DNA from: Anaeromyxobacter oryzae
Lineage (GTDB): Bacteria > Myxococcota > Myxococcia > Myxococcales > Anaeromyxobacteraceae
Direction of reading: 5' to 3'
Assembly (NCBI RefSeq): GCF_023169945.1
Contig: NZ_AP025591.1
Location: 372,001-436,000 of the forward strand
Length of the DNA stretch: 64,000 nucleotides
Position 1 is the first letter of the stretch. The number at the start of each line of letters is the position of its first letter. Made by a program: the position numbers and the translations under genes. Under the pieces are notes generated by a model. That model did not search any database. It saw only the letters and a list, made by a program, of their open reading frames with translations, and was not told where the DNA came from. Positions 10,452 to 19,002 of the stretch are shown in pieces.

Positions 10452-10480
10452 GTGCCGCGGAACCCTGCGGTTCCGGGCAC
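10452..10480. promoter_or_regulatory. Inverted repeat, candidate enhancer site or terminator
   Basis: CGGAACC and GGTTCCG are perfect arms around CTGC, extended by GTGCC/GGCAC with one bulged base. The repeat lies about 110 bp upstream of the -24 element of the Dcu gene, a distance usual for a sigma-54 activator binding site. It also lies 60 bp after the activator's stop codon, so a terminator or attenuator is the alternative. No T-run follows on the minus strand. Confidence 0.5.
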
Positions 10481-10539
10481 CTCCGCGATCATGACCGGCG
10501 GCATGGCCATTCCGCGGCTCATGCCCATCATCCTGCCCG

Positions 10540-11955
10540 TCAGCGCCCCTTCAGCCGCTTGCTGAGCGCGGACTGCGTGACGCCGAGGAGGCGGGCCGCG
10601 AGCGTCTGGTTCCCCTGGCTCCGCGCGAGCGCCTCCTCCAGGAGGAGATCGTGGGCCTCGCGGAACGTCGGCAGCTCGTCGAGCGCGGAGAACGGGTTGC
10701 CGCGTCCGGGGGCGGCCGCCGAGACCGCGGGCGGCGCCCCACCCCTGCCCTTCTCGATCGCCTCGCGGAACGTGTCCATCGAGAGGATGCTGCCGGGGTG
10801 ACGCGTCACCGCGTCGTGGACCATCGCGCGGAGCTCGCGGACGTTCCCGGGGAAGGAGTAGGTCGCGAGGAGCTGCACGAGCTGCCGCGGCGCCGTCGGC
10901 TTGCGCTTGCCGAGCTCGCGCGCCGCCTCGTCGAGGAAGTGCTCGAGGAGGAGCGGCAGGTCCTCCTTCCGCTCACGGAGCGGCGGGAGCCGCACGTGGT
11001 GCGTGTGGAGGCGATGGTACAGGTCTCGGCGGAAGCTCCCGTCGCCCTGCTTCGCCGCCAGGTCCTGGTGCGTCGCCACGAGCAGCCGCGCCTGCAGCCG
11101 CTTCGGGCGATCGCTGCCCAGCGGGAAGTACTCGCCCTCCTGCGTGAGCCGGAGCAGCTTCACCTGTGAAGGGATGGAGAGATCGCCGATCTCGTCGAGG
11201 AAGAGCGTCCCGCCCGCGGCCTCCTCGATCATGCCGCGGCGGGCCTGGTCCGCGCCGGTGTACGCCCCGCGGACGTGGCCGAACAGGGTGTCGGCGAACA
11301 CCGCGTCGTCCAGGCCCGCGACGTTCACCGTCACGAGCGGCCCCGGGCGGCCGGAGAGCGCGTGCGCGGCGCGCGCCACGAGCTCCTTGCCGGTCCCGCT
11401 CTCGCCGGTGACGAGGAGCGGCTGCGAGCTCCTCGCCACCGCCTCGACGTACGCGAACGTCGTCGTCATCGCGCGGCTCCGCGTCACGATCGACGCGAAC
11501 GCCTCGGGGTGCTGCAGCGTGCCGGACAGGAGGTGGGCGGCCACGTCGCGGTTCTCGCGCTGCAGCTCGAGCATCCGGATCGCGCGCACGACGCCCGCCA
11601 CGATCCGATCCTCCTCGGTCGTCTTCACGTAGTAGTCGAAGGCGCCCGACTTCACGCACCGGACCGCCGTCTCGACCTGGTTCAGGCCGCTGATGACGAT
11701 GACCGCGACGGCCGGGTGCTCGGCGGTGAGCCGGCCGAGGATCTCCTCGCCGGCGACGTGCGGCATGGTGAGATCGAGCAGCACCAGCCCGACGTCGTGG
11801 CGGGCGACGAGATCGACCGCCTCGCGGCCGTCCTCGCAAAGCAGCACGTTGGTCACGCCCGCGGCGCGCTGGAGCGTGTAGCGGAGCGATCGGAGCCACG
11901 CGACCTCGTCGTCGACGAGCAACACCGGGAACGCCGGATAGGGGGCTGCGCTCAC
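10540..11955 (-). CDS. Sigma-54-dependent response regulator (NtrC/DctD type)
   Basis: The 471-residue protein has three parts. A receiver (about 1-125) carries acidic pocket residues Asp15/Asp16, phospho-acceptor Asp61 (LLDLTMP) and Lys111. An AAA+ sigma-54 activation domain (about 150-385) shows Walker A GESGTGKE at 184-191, the sigma-54 contact loop GAYTGA at 230-235 (a common variant of GAFTGA) and Walker B LFLDEIGD at 251-258. A Fis-type helix-turn-helix ends the protein (LAARLLGVTQSALSKRLKGR). The GTG start overlaps the stop of the upstream kinase gene in a GTGA, so the two are translationally coupled. When phosphorylated it should drive sigma-54 RNA polymerase; the downstream Dcu carrier gene is the obvious target. 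The family is certain and the target is inferred. Confidence 0.95.
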   Translation of the reverse strand: MSAAPYPAFPVLLVDDEVAWLRSLRYTLQRAAGVTNVLLCEDGREAVDLVARHDVGLVLLDLTMPHVAGEEILGRLTAEHPAVAVIVISGLNQVETAVRCVKSGAFDYYVKTTEEDRIVAGVVRAIRMLELQRENRDVAAHLLSGTLQHPEAFASIVTRSRAMTTTFAYVEAVARSSQPLLVTGESGTGKELVARAAHALSGRPGPLVTVNVAGLDDAVFADTLFGHVRGAYTGADQARRGMIEEAAGGTLFLDEIGDLSIPSQVKLLRLTQEGEYFPLGSDRPKRLQARLLVATHQDLAAKQGDGSFRRDLYHRLHTHHVRLPPLRERKEDLPLLLEHFLDEAARELGKRKPTAPRQLVQLLATYSFPGNVRELRAMVHDAVTRHPGSILSMDTFREAIEKGRGGAPPAVSAAAPGRGNPFSALDELPTFREAHDLLLEEALARSQGNQTLAARLLGVTQSALSKRLKGR

Positions 11956-13688
11956 GCCTGGCCTCCGCCCGCCGCGGCCGGCAGGGTGAGCGTGACGGCG
12001 GTCCCCTCCCCGACGCGCGACTCGAACGTCAGCGTCCCGCCGTGCTCCTTCACGATCCCGGCCGAGACCGACAGCCCCAGGCCGGTCCCGCCCGACTCGC
12101 GCTTCGTCGTGAAGAACGGATCGGCGAGCCGCGGCAGGTGCTCCGGCGCGATGCCGACGCCCTCGTCGGCGACGCGCACCCAGACGCCCCGCGCCGGGTC
12201 CGCCCCCGTCGTCACGGAGACGCCGCGCTCCGGCGCCGGCAGCGCCTCGCACGCGTTGAGCACGAGGTTCACGACCACCTGCTCGATCCGCTGCGTGTTG
12301 CCGCGGACCGCGGGGAGCGCCGCGGCGTACGTAGCGTCGAAGCGGCGCGTCGCTTTGCGGATGGACGGCTCCACGAGCCGGACCGCCGCCTGGACGACGG
12401 CGTTCAGGTCGAGCGGCGCCATCGCGGGGGCATCCTCACGGCGGGCGAAGTCCTTCAGGTCCTCGACGATGCGCTTGATGCGCCGGGCGCCGCCCTGCAT
12501 CTCGTCCAGCATCCTGGGCACCTCGTCCCGGACGGCGGGGTACTCGATGCCGCCGAGGGTGAGGTCGGGGTGGGCGCCGTGGTGCTCGTCCAGGATCTCC
12601 AGCGCGTCGAGGTAGATGCCCTTCAGCGTGGGCATGTTCAGGAGGATGAAGCCGTTCGGGTTGTTGATCTCGTGGGCCACCCCGGACACGAGCACGCCGA
12701 GCGCGGCCATCTTGTCGGCCTGGACGAGCTGCTGCTGGTTCACCCGGAGCTCCTCGACCGCCTTCTGGCGCTCCGCCACCTCGCGCGCGAGCGACGCGGT
12801 CCGCTGGCCGACCTCGCGGTGGAGCGAGCGTGTCCACGCGAGCGCGCCGAGGAGGCCGAGGACGAGCGGTACGAACACGACCGCGCCGTACTTCGCGAAG
12901 GTGGCCCACGTCACCGCCGGCGGCTCGAGGACGCCGAGCCAGCGATCGTAGATCGCCTGGTGCCGCCCCGTCTTCTTCAGGATGGCGAGCCCCTCCGCGA
13001 GGCGCGTCCGGAGCTCGGCGTCGCCCTCGCGGACGGCGTACGCGTACGGGTGGGCGGCGATGCCCGTCGCGACGGGCTCGATGTTCGTGAGCCCGAGCTG
13101 CCGCGCGATGTACGTTCCGGGCAGGGTAGCGACCACCGCGTACTCGCCCTCGCCGGAGGCGAGCAGCCGCAGGACGTCGGCGGGCGTAGCGGTCCGGATG
13201 AGCGTGTCGCCCATGCCGGCGCCCGTGAGCACGTCGTCCATGATCCCGCCGCGGTGGAGGATGACGCGGTGCCCGCGCAGCGCGTCCACGGAGGCCACCG
13301 GCGGCGTGCCCTTCCGGGCGAAGATCGCGTGGTGGACGATCGTGTGCGGCGGCGTGAACTCGAACTGCGCCTCGCGCTCCTCCGAGACCGACATGCCCTC
13401 CAGCGCGTCGATCCGGCCGTCGCGCAGGGCGGCCCGCATGTCCGCCCAGCTCCCGAGCCGGATCTCCACCCGCATGCCCATCACCTCGGCGATGGCGCGA
13501 GTGAGATCGACGTCGTAGCCGGCCGGGCGGCCGTCCGCGTCCAGGAACTCGTAGGGCGGGTAGTCGCGGTCGCCGCCCACCACGATGGTGCGGGAGCCGG
13601 TCGGGGCCGGATCGGCGGCGAGAGCGGGCCCGAAGGCCGTGAGCGCGGCGACCGCGAGCAGACACGTCGGGCGGGGCACGCCCATCAT
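11952..13688 (-). CDS. Sensor histidine kinase with periplasmic solute-binding (SBP_bac_3) domain
   Basis: The protein has 578 residues. A signal/anchor segment (about 1-25) precedes a family-3 solute-binding domain (about 33-255: YPPYEFLDADGRPAGYDVDL, then GRIDALEGMSVSEER). One transmembrane helix (about 266-286) leads to a short coiled coil and a HisKA domain with phospho-acceptor His339 (GVAHEINNP). The HATPase domain carries NACEA, DEGVGI and TGLGLSV boxes. The ligand would be bound directly in the periplasm and signalled to the overlapping sigma-54 regulator. Family-3 domains usually bind amino acids or small polar solutes; the Dcu carrier downstream suggests a C4-dicarboxylate or aspartate, which is inference. 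Two ATGs are adjacent (13688 and 13685) and I took the first. Confidence 0.93.
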   Translation of the reverse strand: MMGVPRPTCLLAVAALTAFGPALAADPAPTGSRTIVVGGDRDYPPYEFLDADGRPAGYDVDLTRAIAEVMGMRVEIRLGSWADMRAALRDGRIDALEGMSVSEEREAQFEFTPPHTIVHHAIFARKGTPPVASVDALRGHRVILHRGGIMDDVLTGAGMGDTLIRTATPADVLRLLASGEGEYAVVATLPGTYIARQLGLTNIEPVATGIAAHPYAYAVREGDAELRTRLAEGLAILKKTGRHQAIYDRWLGVLEPPAVTWATFAKYGAVVFVPLVLGLLGALAWTRSLHREVGQRTASLAREVAERQKAVEELRVNQQQLVQADKMAALGVLVSGVAHEINNPNGFILLNMPTLKGIYLDALEILDEHHGAHPDLTLGGIEYPAVRDEVPRMLDEMQGGARRIKRIVEDLKDFARREDAPAMAPLDLNAVVQAAVRLVEPSIRKATRRFDATYAAALPAVRGNTQRIEQVVVNLVLNACEALPAPERGVSVTTGADPARGVWVRVADEGVGIAPEHLPRLADPFFTTKRESGGTGLGLSVSAGIVKEHGGTLTFESRVGEGTAVTLTLPAAAGGGQA

Positions 13689-13727
13689 CCTACCGCGCCG
13701 GACGGGCCGCACCGGCGCGGTTCGGCC

Positions 13728-13904
13728 TCACACCGACGCCGACTTCCGGCTCGTCACCGCGGTGAACGTCGAGAGCCGCTTCTCCACCTCGTCCTTCCGG
13801 CGGCACTCCGGGCACTCCGCGACGTCGGCGTCGTGCTCGGACACGTGCATCACCGCGGTGAACGCCTTCTGGCACTTGCGGCAGTAGAATTCGTAGACGG
13901 GCAT
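13728..13904 (-). CDS. Small FmdB-type zinc-ribbon protein, 58 aa
   Basis: The protein starts MPVYEFYCRKCQKAF and has a second cysteine pair in ECPECRR, the CxxC...CxxC zinc ribbon of FmdB-like putative regulatory proteins. GGGAGGTGG sits just upstream of the ATG. The middle and C-terminal parts (EKRLSTFTAVTSRK) also fit the family, in which short Ser/Lys tails are usual. The function of FmdB-like proteins is largely unknown. The gene is 39 bp upstream of the histidine kinase gene on the same strand and might be the first gene of that transcript. Confidence 0.85.
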   Translation of the reverse strand: MPVYEFYCRKCQKAFTAVMHVSEHDADVAECPECRRKDEVEKRLSTFTAVTSRKSASV

Positions 13905-14062
13905 CGCTCCACCTCCCAGATCGCCATCATGGGCTCGCGACCCACGCCGTCGATGCCCTCCGCGGGGTGCAGCGCGCGTCGGCGGCGCCGGACATGGGAT
14001 CGACGGTGCTCGGAGCGGGCCGCCCCGGAGGCGGTCCCCCGCGCGGACGCCGGGAGGAGCCG

Positions 14063-15052
14063 ATGCTCGCGATGACCGTCGAACGGCCCGGCGCGCCGCT
14101 CGCCGCCCGCGACCTGCCGGTCCCGGAGCCGGGGCCGGACGACGTCCTCGTCCGCGTCCTCGCGTGCGGCGTCTGCCGGACGGACCTCCACGTCGCCGAC
14201 GGCGACCTCCCGCCGCTCGGCCGGCCGGTCGTCCCGGGGCACGAGATCGTCGGCGAGGTCGTCCGGTCCGGCGCGAACGTGGCGACGCTCCGGCCCGGGG
14301 ACCGGGTCGGCGTCCCCTGGCTCGGCTGGACGTGCGGGCGGTGCGAGTACTGCCGCTCGGGCCGGGAGAACCTCTGCCGGTCCGCCCGGTTCACCGGCTA
14401 CCACCGCGACGGCGGCTTCGCCGACTACACCGTCGCCGACGCGCGCTTCGCGTTCCCGCTCCCCGCGACGCTCGACCCGGTCGCCTCGGCGCCGCTCCTC
14501 TGCGCGGGCCTCATCGGCTACCGCGCGTGGCGGATGGCGGGCCCCGCGCGCAAGCTCGGCATCTACGGCTTCGGCGCGGCGGGCCACCTCGTCGCGCAGC
14601 TCGCGCGCTCGGAGGGCCAGGAGGTGTTCGCGTTCACGCGCCCAGGCGACGAGCGCGCGGCCCGCTTCGCGCGCGGCCTCGGCGCGGCGTGGGCCGGCCC
14701 CTCCGACGCCCTGCCCCCGTCCCCCCTGGACGCCGCCATCCTCTTCGCGCCCGTGGGCGCGCTGGTCCCAGCCGCCCTGCGCGCCGTCGGGCCGGGCGGC
14801 ACGGTCGTCTGCGCCGGCATCCACATGTCCGACATCCCGTCGTTCCCCTACGCGCTCCTCTGGGAGGAGCGCGTGCTCCGCTCGGTCGCGAACCTCACCC
14901 GCGCCGACGGCCACGCGCTCCTCTCGCTGGCGCCGCGCGTCCCGCTCCGCTCCACCGTCACCCCCTTCGCGCTCCGCGACGCGAACGCCGCGCTGGAGGC
15001 GCTCCGCGGCGGGGCGCTCGACGGCGCCGCCGTCCTCGTCCCCGGCCGGTGA
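14063..15052 (+). CDS. Zinc-dependent alcohol dehydrogenase, MDR superfamily
   Basis: This 329-residue medium-chain dehydrogenase oxidises alcohols or reduces aldehydes with NAD(P). It has a catalytic-zinc site (ACGVCRTDLH and GHEIVGEV), a structural-zinc lobe with four cysteines (CGRCEYCRSGRENLC) and a Rossmann fold with GFGAAGHLV. It looks closest to the 'zinc-binding alcohol dehydrogenase family 2' subgroup, which lacks C-terminal parts of classical ADHs. The ATG at 14063 has GGAGGAG just upstream; an earlier in-frame ATG would add a Gly/Arg-rich run unlike the family. The LigD-type polymerase gene starts 4 bp after its stop, so they are probably co-transcribed. Confidence 0.92.
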   Translation: MLAMTVERPGAPLAARDLPVPEPGPDDVLVRVLACGVCRTDLHVADGDLPPLGRPVVPGHEIVGEVVRSGANVATLRPGDRVGVPWLGWTCGRCEYCRSGRENLCRSARFTGYHRDGGFADYTVADARFAFPLPATLDPVASAPLLCAGLIGYRAWRMAGPARKLGIYGFGAAGHLVAQLARSEGQEVFAFTRPGDERAARFARGLGAAWAGPSDALPPSPLDAAILFAPVGALVPAALRAVGPGGTVVCAGIHMSDIPSFPYALLWEERVLRSVANLTRADGHALLSLAPRVPLRSTVTPFALRDANAALEALRGGALDGAAVLVPGR

Positions 15053-15056
15053 GCCC

Positions 15057-16331
15057 GTGGCGAAGCGCAAGCAGGAGCTGCTCCACGTCGCCGGCCGCGA
15101 GGTCGCGATCTCGAACCCGGACAAGCTCTACTTCCGGGAGGCGGGTATCACGAAGCTCGACCTCGTCTCGTACTACCTCGCCGTCGCCGAAGGCGCGCTC
15201 CGCGGCGTCGCCGACCGGCCCATGGCGCTGAAGCGCTACGTGGACGGCGCGGAGGGCGAGTTCTTCTTCCAGAAGCGCGCGCCGGAGTCGCGGCCGGGCT
15301 GGGTGGACGTCGTGGAGCTCAGGTTCCCGTCCGGCCGGAGCGCCCGGGAGATCGTCGTGCGCGACGCCGCCCAGCTCGCGTGGGTGGTGAACCTCGGCTG
15401 CATCGACCTGAACCCGCACCCGGTCCGCGCCGGCGATCTCGACCACCCGGACGAGCTGCGCGTCGACCTCGACCCGGTGCCCGGCGTCGAGTGGTCCCAG
15501 ATCCGCACCGTCGCGCTCCTCGTCGACGAGGTGCTCCGCGAGCACGGGCTCACGGGCTGGCCGAAGACGAGCGGCTCGCGCGGCATCCACGTCTACGTCC
15601 GGATCGCGCCGCGCTGGACCTTCGCCGAGGTCCGCGCGGCGGCGCTCGCGCTCGCGCGCGAGGTGGAGCGGCGCGCGCCGGCCCTCGCGACGAGCAAGTG
15701 GTGGAAGGAGGAGCGGCGCGGCGTGTTCCTCGACTACAACCAGAACGCGAAGGATCGCACCGTCGCCTCCGCGTACTCGGTGCGCCCGACGCCCGACGCG
15801 CGCGTCTCGGCGCCGGTCACCTGGGCCGAGCTGCCGGACTGCGATCCGGCGGACTTCACGCTCCGCACCGTCCCGGCGCGGTTCGCGCGCCTCGGCGACC
15901 CGGGCGCCGGCATCGACGCCGCCCCGGGCACGCTCGACGCGCTGCTCGAGCTCTCGGCGCGCCAGCGCGCGGCGGGCCTCGGCGACGCGCCCTGGCCGCC
16001 GCACTACGCGAAGACCGAGGACGAGCCCCCGCGCGTGCAGCCGTCGCGGCGCCGCGGCGCGCCCCGCCGGGCGAAGCTCCCGGTCGTCACGATCGCCCGC
16101 GCGGCGCGGAAGGAGGACGCGCTCGGCGGGCTCGCGCGGTGGAAGGCGCGCCACCCCGGGGCGGCGGCGCGGCTCGCGCCCGAGGACGTGCTCGTGGACG
16201 CGATGCGAGGGCGGTACACCACCTGGACTCGCGTGAGGGTGAACCTGCAGCACGTGCCGGAGGACGAGCGGCCGCCGGAGGAGCCGCCGGAGCCGGACTT
16301 CGATCAGGAGCTGTGGGATCCCAGGGGGTAG
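15057..16331 (+). CDS. Stand-alone LigD-type polymerase/primase domain protein
   Basis: This 424-residue protein matches the polymerase domain (PolDom, archaeo-eukaryotic primase fold) of bacterial non-homologous end-joining ligase LigD. The catalytic aspartates are visible: Asp137 and Asp139 in VDLDP, and Asp226 in VFLDYNQN. The nucleotide-binding loop TSGSRGIH is at 171-178. PolDoms add NTPs or dNTPs and fill gaps at breaks. No ligase or nuclease domain is attached. About 100 extra C-terminal residues include a basic run (RRRGAPRRAK) and an acidic/proline-rich end. No Ku gene is in the window. The GTG start, 4 bp after the alcohol dehydrogenase stop, was chosen because NPDKLYF follows at the family's usual distance. 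Domain identity is strong; the repair partner is unknown. Confidence 0.88.
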   Translation: MAKRKQELLHVAGREVAISNPDKLYFREAGITKLDLVSYYLAVAEGALRGVADRPMALKRYVDGAEGEFFFQKRAPESRPGWVDVVELRFPSGRSAREIVVRDAAQLAWVVNLGCIDLNPHPVRAGDLDHPDELRVDLDPVPGVEWSQIRTVALLVDEVLREHGLTGWPKTSGSRGIHVYVRIAPRWTFAEVRAAALALAREVERRAPALATSKWWKEERRGVFLDYNQNAKDRTVASAYSVRPTPDARVSAPVTWAELPDCDPADFTLRTVPARFARLGDPGAGIDAAPGTLDALLELSARQRAAGLGDAPWPPHYAKTEDEPPRVQPSRRRGAPRRAKLPVVTIARAARKEDALGGLARWKARHPGAAARLAPEDVLVDAMRGRYTTWTRVRVNLQHVPEDERPPEEPPEPDFDQELWDPRG

Positions 16332-16450
16332 GAACGGGGCGGAGAGGGAGGACGCCTCTCGAGGCCCCCGACCTCGACCTCGGCACTACCCGCCCCCGAT
16401 GCATCCCGGCCCCGACCTTGCGGTCCCGCGGCACCGCCAAAAGGATCCAG

Positions 16451-17956
16451 GTGTTGCCCAGCGCGATCATCACGAGCCCGCTCGTCCGCCTGAGGACCTT
16501 CTTCACCGGGCGGATCTGGGACGTCCGTCTCTCCGACCTGCCCTGGTGGAAGGCAGCGCTCTACCGGGCGAGCCGGATCATCTACTCGACGGCGCGCGGC
16601 TTCTTCGACGACCGGCTGACGGTCCGGGCGGCCGCCCTCACCTACTTCAGCGTCCTGTCGGTCGTCCCCTTCCTCGCGTTCGCGTTCGCGATCCTGAAGG
16701 GCTTCGGGGCGTACCGCACCTTCGTCCAGGGCACCGTGCGGCCGTACCTGGACGAGACCTTCGCCCCGAACCCGGCCCTCCACCAGGCGGTCGTCCGCAT
16801 CCTCGCCTTCGTGGACACGACCGACTTCTCGAAGCTCGGGGCCGTCGGGCTGGTCGCGCTCGTGTACACGAGCATCACCCTCGTCTCGAGCGTCGAGGCG
16901 GCGCTGAACGACGTCTTCGGCGCGAAGACGACGCGCCCGGTCCTTCGACAGGTCACCGACTACGTGACGCTGCTCGTGACGGCACCGCTCCTCGTGTTCG
17001 TCGCGACCACGGCTTCGGCGGCTGCGCAGAGCTCGAGCGTGGTGCTGTTCCTGCGCGACCGCCTCGGGCTCGGACCGGTCATCGACTGGGCGCTCGGGCT
17101 CACACCGGTCGCCGTGGTGGGTCTCGCGCTGTTCGCGATCTACGTGATCCTCCCGAACGTCCGCATCCGGATCCTCTCCGCGCTCATCGGCGCCGCCGTC
17201 GCGGCGCTGCTCTGGCAGGGCGCGCTCGTGCTGCAGATCCAGCTGCAGATGGGCGTGGCGCGGTACAACGCGATCTACTCGGTCCTGGGCGCGATCCCGA
17301 TCTTCCTCGTCTGGACGTACGTCTCCTGGGTCATCGTCCTCCTCGGCGCGGAGATCGCGTCGAGCCACCAGGACGAGCAGTCGGTCCGGTTGCGGATGCA
17401 CGGCGGCGAGCACGCGGACCAGGCGCTCCGGGAGTCGCTCGCCATCGCGGCGGTCGCGCGGGTGACGCGTGACTTCCTGTCCGGCGGGCCGCGGCGCACC
17501 GCCAGCGACCTCGCCGCGCTGCTCGAGGTGCCCGCGCCCACGGTGGACGACGTGCTCGGGGCGCTCGTGCGCGGGGGGGTGCTGCTGCGCGCCGTCTGCG
17601 GCCACGTGATCGTGTACGTCCCGGGCGGCGACGTCGACGCGCTGCGGGCGACCGACGTCCGCGACGCGCTCCGCCGCGATCCGCGGGTCGACGACGTGCG
17701 CCTCGGCATCGAGCGGCACCTCGGGTCTGACCTGCAGCAGCTCCTCCGCGCCGAGGAGGAGGACCGCCGGCGCTCGCCCCACGACCTCACGCTGCGAGAG
17801 CTCGCCGACCTCGCGAGCGAGCGGGATCGGCCGAGCCGGGGCGACCGGGACCGCCCGGACCGCGACCGGGAGCCGCCCGCGCCTCCACCCCGCGCGCGCG
17901 ACGATGGAGACGGCCGGGCGGTCCTCGACGCGAAGCAGCCCGACGTCCCGGGTTGA
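16451..17956 (+). CDS. YihY/BrkB-family inner membrane protein with C-terminal winged-helix-like region
   Basis: The protein has 501 residues. Residues about 30-310 form the YihY/BrkB membrane domain with about six helices. Its markers are DDRLTVRAAALTYFSVLSVVPFLA (by position about 57-80), an internal FVDTTDFSKLGAVGL, and the late NAIYSVLGAIPIFLVWTYVSWVIVLLGAEI region. The remaining 170 residues are soluble, with a winged-helix-like part (DLAALLEVPAPTVDDVLGALV) and a strongly charged Arg/Asp tail. BrkB was once misnamed ribonuclease BN; the true role of the family is unclear. The GTG at 16451 has AAGGA about 6 bases upstream; a TTG follows immediately. The C-terminal extension could respond to a cytoplasmic signal, but this is speculation. 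Confidence 0.85.
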   Translation: MLPSAIITSPLVRLRTFFTGRIWDVRLSDLPWWKAALYRASRIIYSTARGFFDDRLTVRAAALTYFSVLSVVPFLAFAFAILKGFGAYRTFVQGTVRPYLDETFAPNPALHQAVVRILAFVDTTDFSKLGAVGLVALVYTSITLVSSVEAALNDVFGAKTTRPVLRQVTDYVTLLVTAPLLVFVATTASAAAQSSSVVLFLRDRLGLGPVIDWALGLTPVAVVGLALFAIYVILPNVRIRILSALIGAAVAALLWQGALVLQIQLQMGVARYNAIYSVLGAIPIFLVWTYVSWVIVLLGAEIASSHQDEQSVRLRMHGGEHADQALRESLAIAAVARVTRDFLSGGPRRTASDLAALLEVPAPTVDDVLGALVRGGVLLRAVCGHVIVYVPGGDVDALRATDVRDALRRDPRVDDVRLGIERHLGSDLQQLLRAEEEDRRRSPHDLTLRELADLASERDRPSRGDRDRPDRDREPPAPPPRARDDGDGRAVLDAKQPDVPG

Positions 17957-18047
17957 CCGGGGACACCCACCCGCATCGGGCTACGGCGGCGCACCGCCGG
18001 TGGCGACGCCGCTGGCCCCCGCGACGCGCGCCCGCTAGAAGGTCTTC

Positions 18048-18929
18048 ATGCGGCAGCGGCTCCTCGGCTGCACCGGCCTCGCGGTGTCGGCGGTCGCGCT
18101 CGGCGCCGGTCACGTAGGCGCGCCGGATCAGGCCGAGGCCGACGTCGAGCGGCTCGTCCACCGCGCGCTCGACCTCGGCGTGAACCTGCTCGACACCGCC
18201 CGGAGCTACGGTGCGTCCGAGGAGCGGCTCGGCCGCGCGCTCGCCGGCCGGCGCGACGCGGTGGTGATCTCCACGAAGGTGGGCTACGGCGTGCCGGGCC
18301 ACGCGGACTGGACGGGCCCGGCCGTCACGCTCGGCGTCGAGGACGCGCTCCGGCGGCTGCGCACGGACCGCCTCGACGTCGTGCACCTGCACTCGTGCCC
18401 GCTCGAGACGCTCCGCCGCGGAGAGGTGGTCGCCGCCCTCGAGGCGACGGTGCGCGCGGGCAAGGCGCGGGTCGCCGCCTACTCCGGAGAGGGCGACGCG
18501 CTCGAGTGGGCGGTGCGCTCGGGCGCGTTCGGGTCCGTGCAGCTGTCGGTGAACGTCTGCGACCAGCGCGCGCTCGAGGGGCCCGTCCGCGAGGCGCGGC
18601 TCCGTGGCCTCGGCGTGCTCGCGAAGCGTCCGCTCGCGAACGCGCCGTGGCGCTTCCGGGAGCGGCCCACCGGGCACTACGCCGAGGTCTACTGGGACCG
18701 CCTCCGCGCGCTGCGCCTCGACCCGCGCGGTCTCCCCCTCCCCGAGCTGTTCGCGCGCTTCGCGGCGCACGCGCCCGGCGTGGCGTCGATCCTCCTCGGG
18801 ACCGCGAGCCCCGCGCATCTCGAGGAGGCGGTGCGCGCAGTCGAGGCGGGTCCGCTCCCGCCCGAGCTGACCGCGGCGCTGCGGGACGCGTTCCTTCGTG
18901 CCGGCGAGGGGTGGATCGGCCAGGTCTGA
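18048..18929 (+). CDS. Aldo/keto reductase with intact catalytic tetrad
   Basis: This 293-residue AKR-fold oxidoreductase shows the full tetrad: Asp49 and Tyr54 in LLDTARSYG, Lys77 in STKVG and His115 in VVHLHSC. A C-terminal cofactor segment (SILLGTASPAHLEEAV) is also present. AGAAGG lies five bases before the ATG. It is unlike the other aldo/keto reductase at 3.2 kb, which lacks the histidine. Substrate is unknown. A cupin-doublet gene follows 73 bp downstream on the same strand. Confidence 0.9.
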   Translation: MRQRLLGCTGLAVSAVALGAGHVGAPDQAEADVERLVHRALDLGVNLLDTARSYGASEERLGRALAGRRDAVVISTKVGYGVPGHADWTGPAVTLGVEDALRRLRTDRLDVVHLHSCPLETLRRGEVVAALEATVRAGKARVAAYSGEGDALEWAVRSGAFGSVQLSVNVCDQRALEGPVREARLRGLGVLAKRPLANAPWRFRERPTGHYAEVYWDRLRALRLDPRGLPLPELFARFAAHAPGVASILLGTASPAHLEEAVRAVEAGPLPPELTAALRDAFLRAGEGWIGQV

Positions 18930-19002
18930 TCGCTGGCCGCTCCCGACGCGAACGCCCCGAGGGGGGCCACCACCAGGTGCCTCCGGAGCGGTAAGGGGAA
19001 GC

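Noticed and set aside
15057-16331. Complete NHEJ system.
   Set aside because: Only the polymerase domain is present; neither Ku nor a ligase or phosphoesterase domain occurs in the window.
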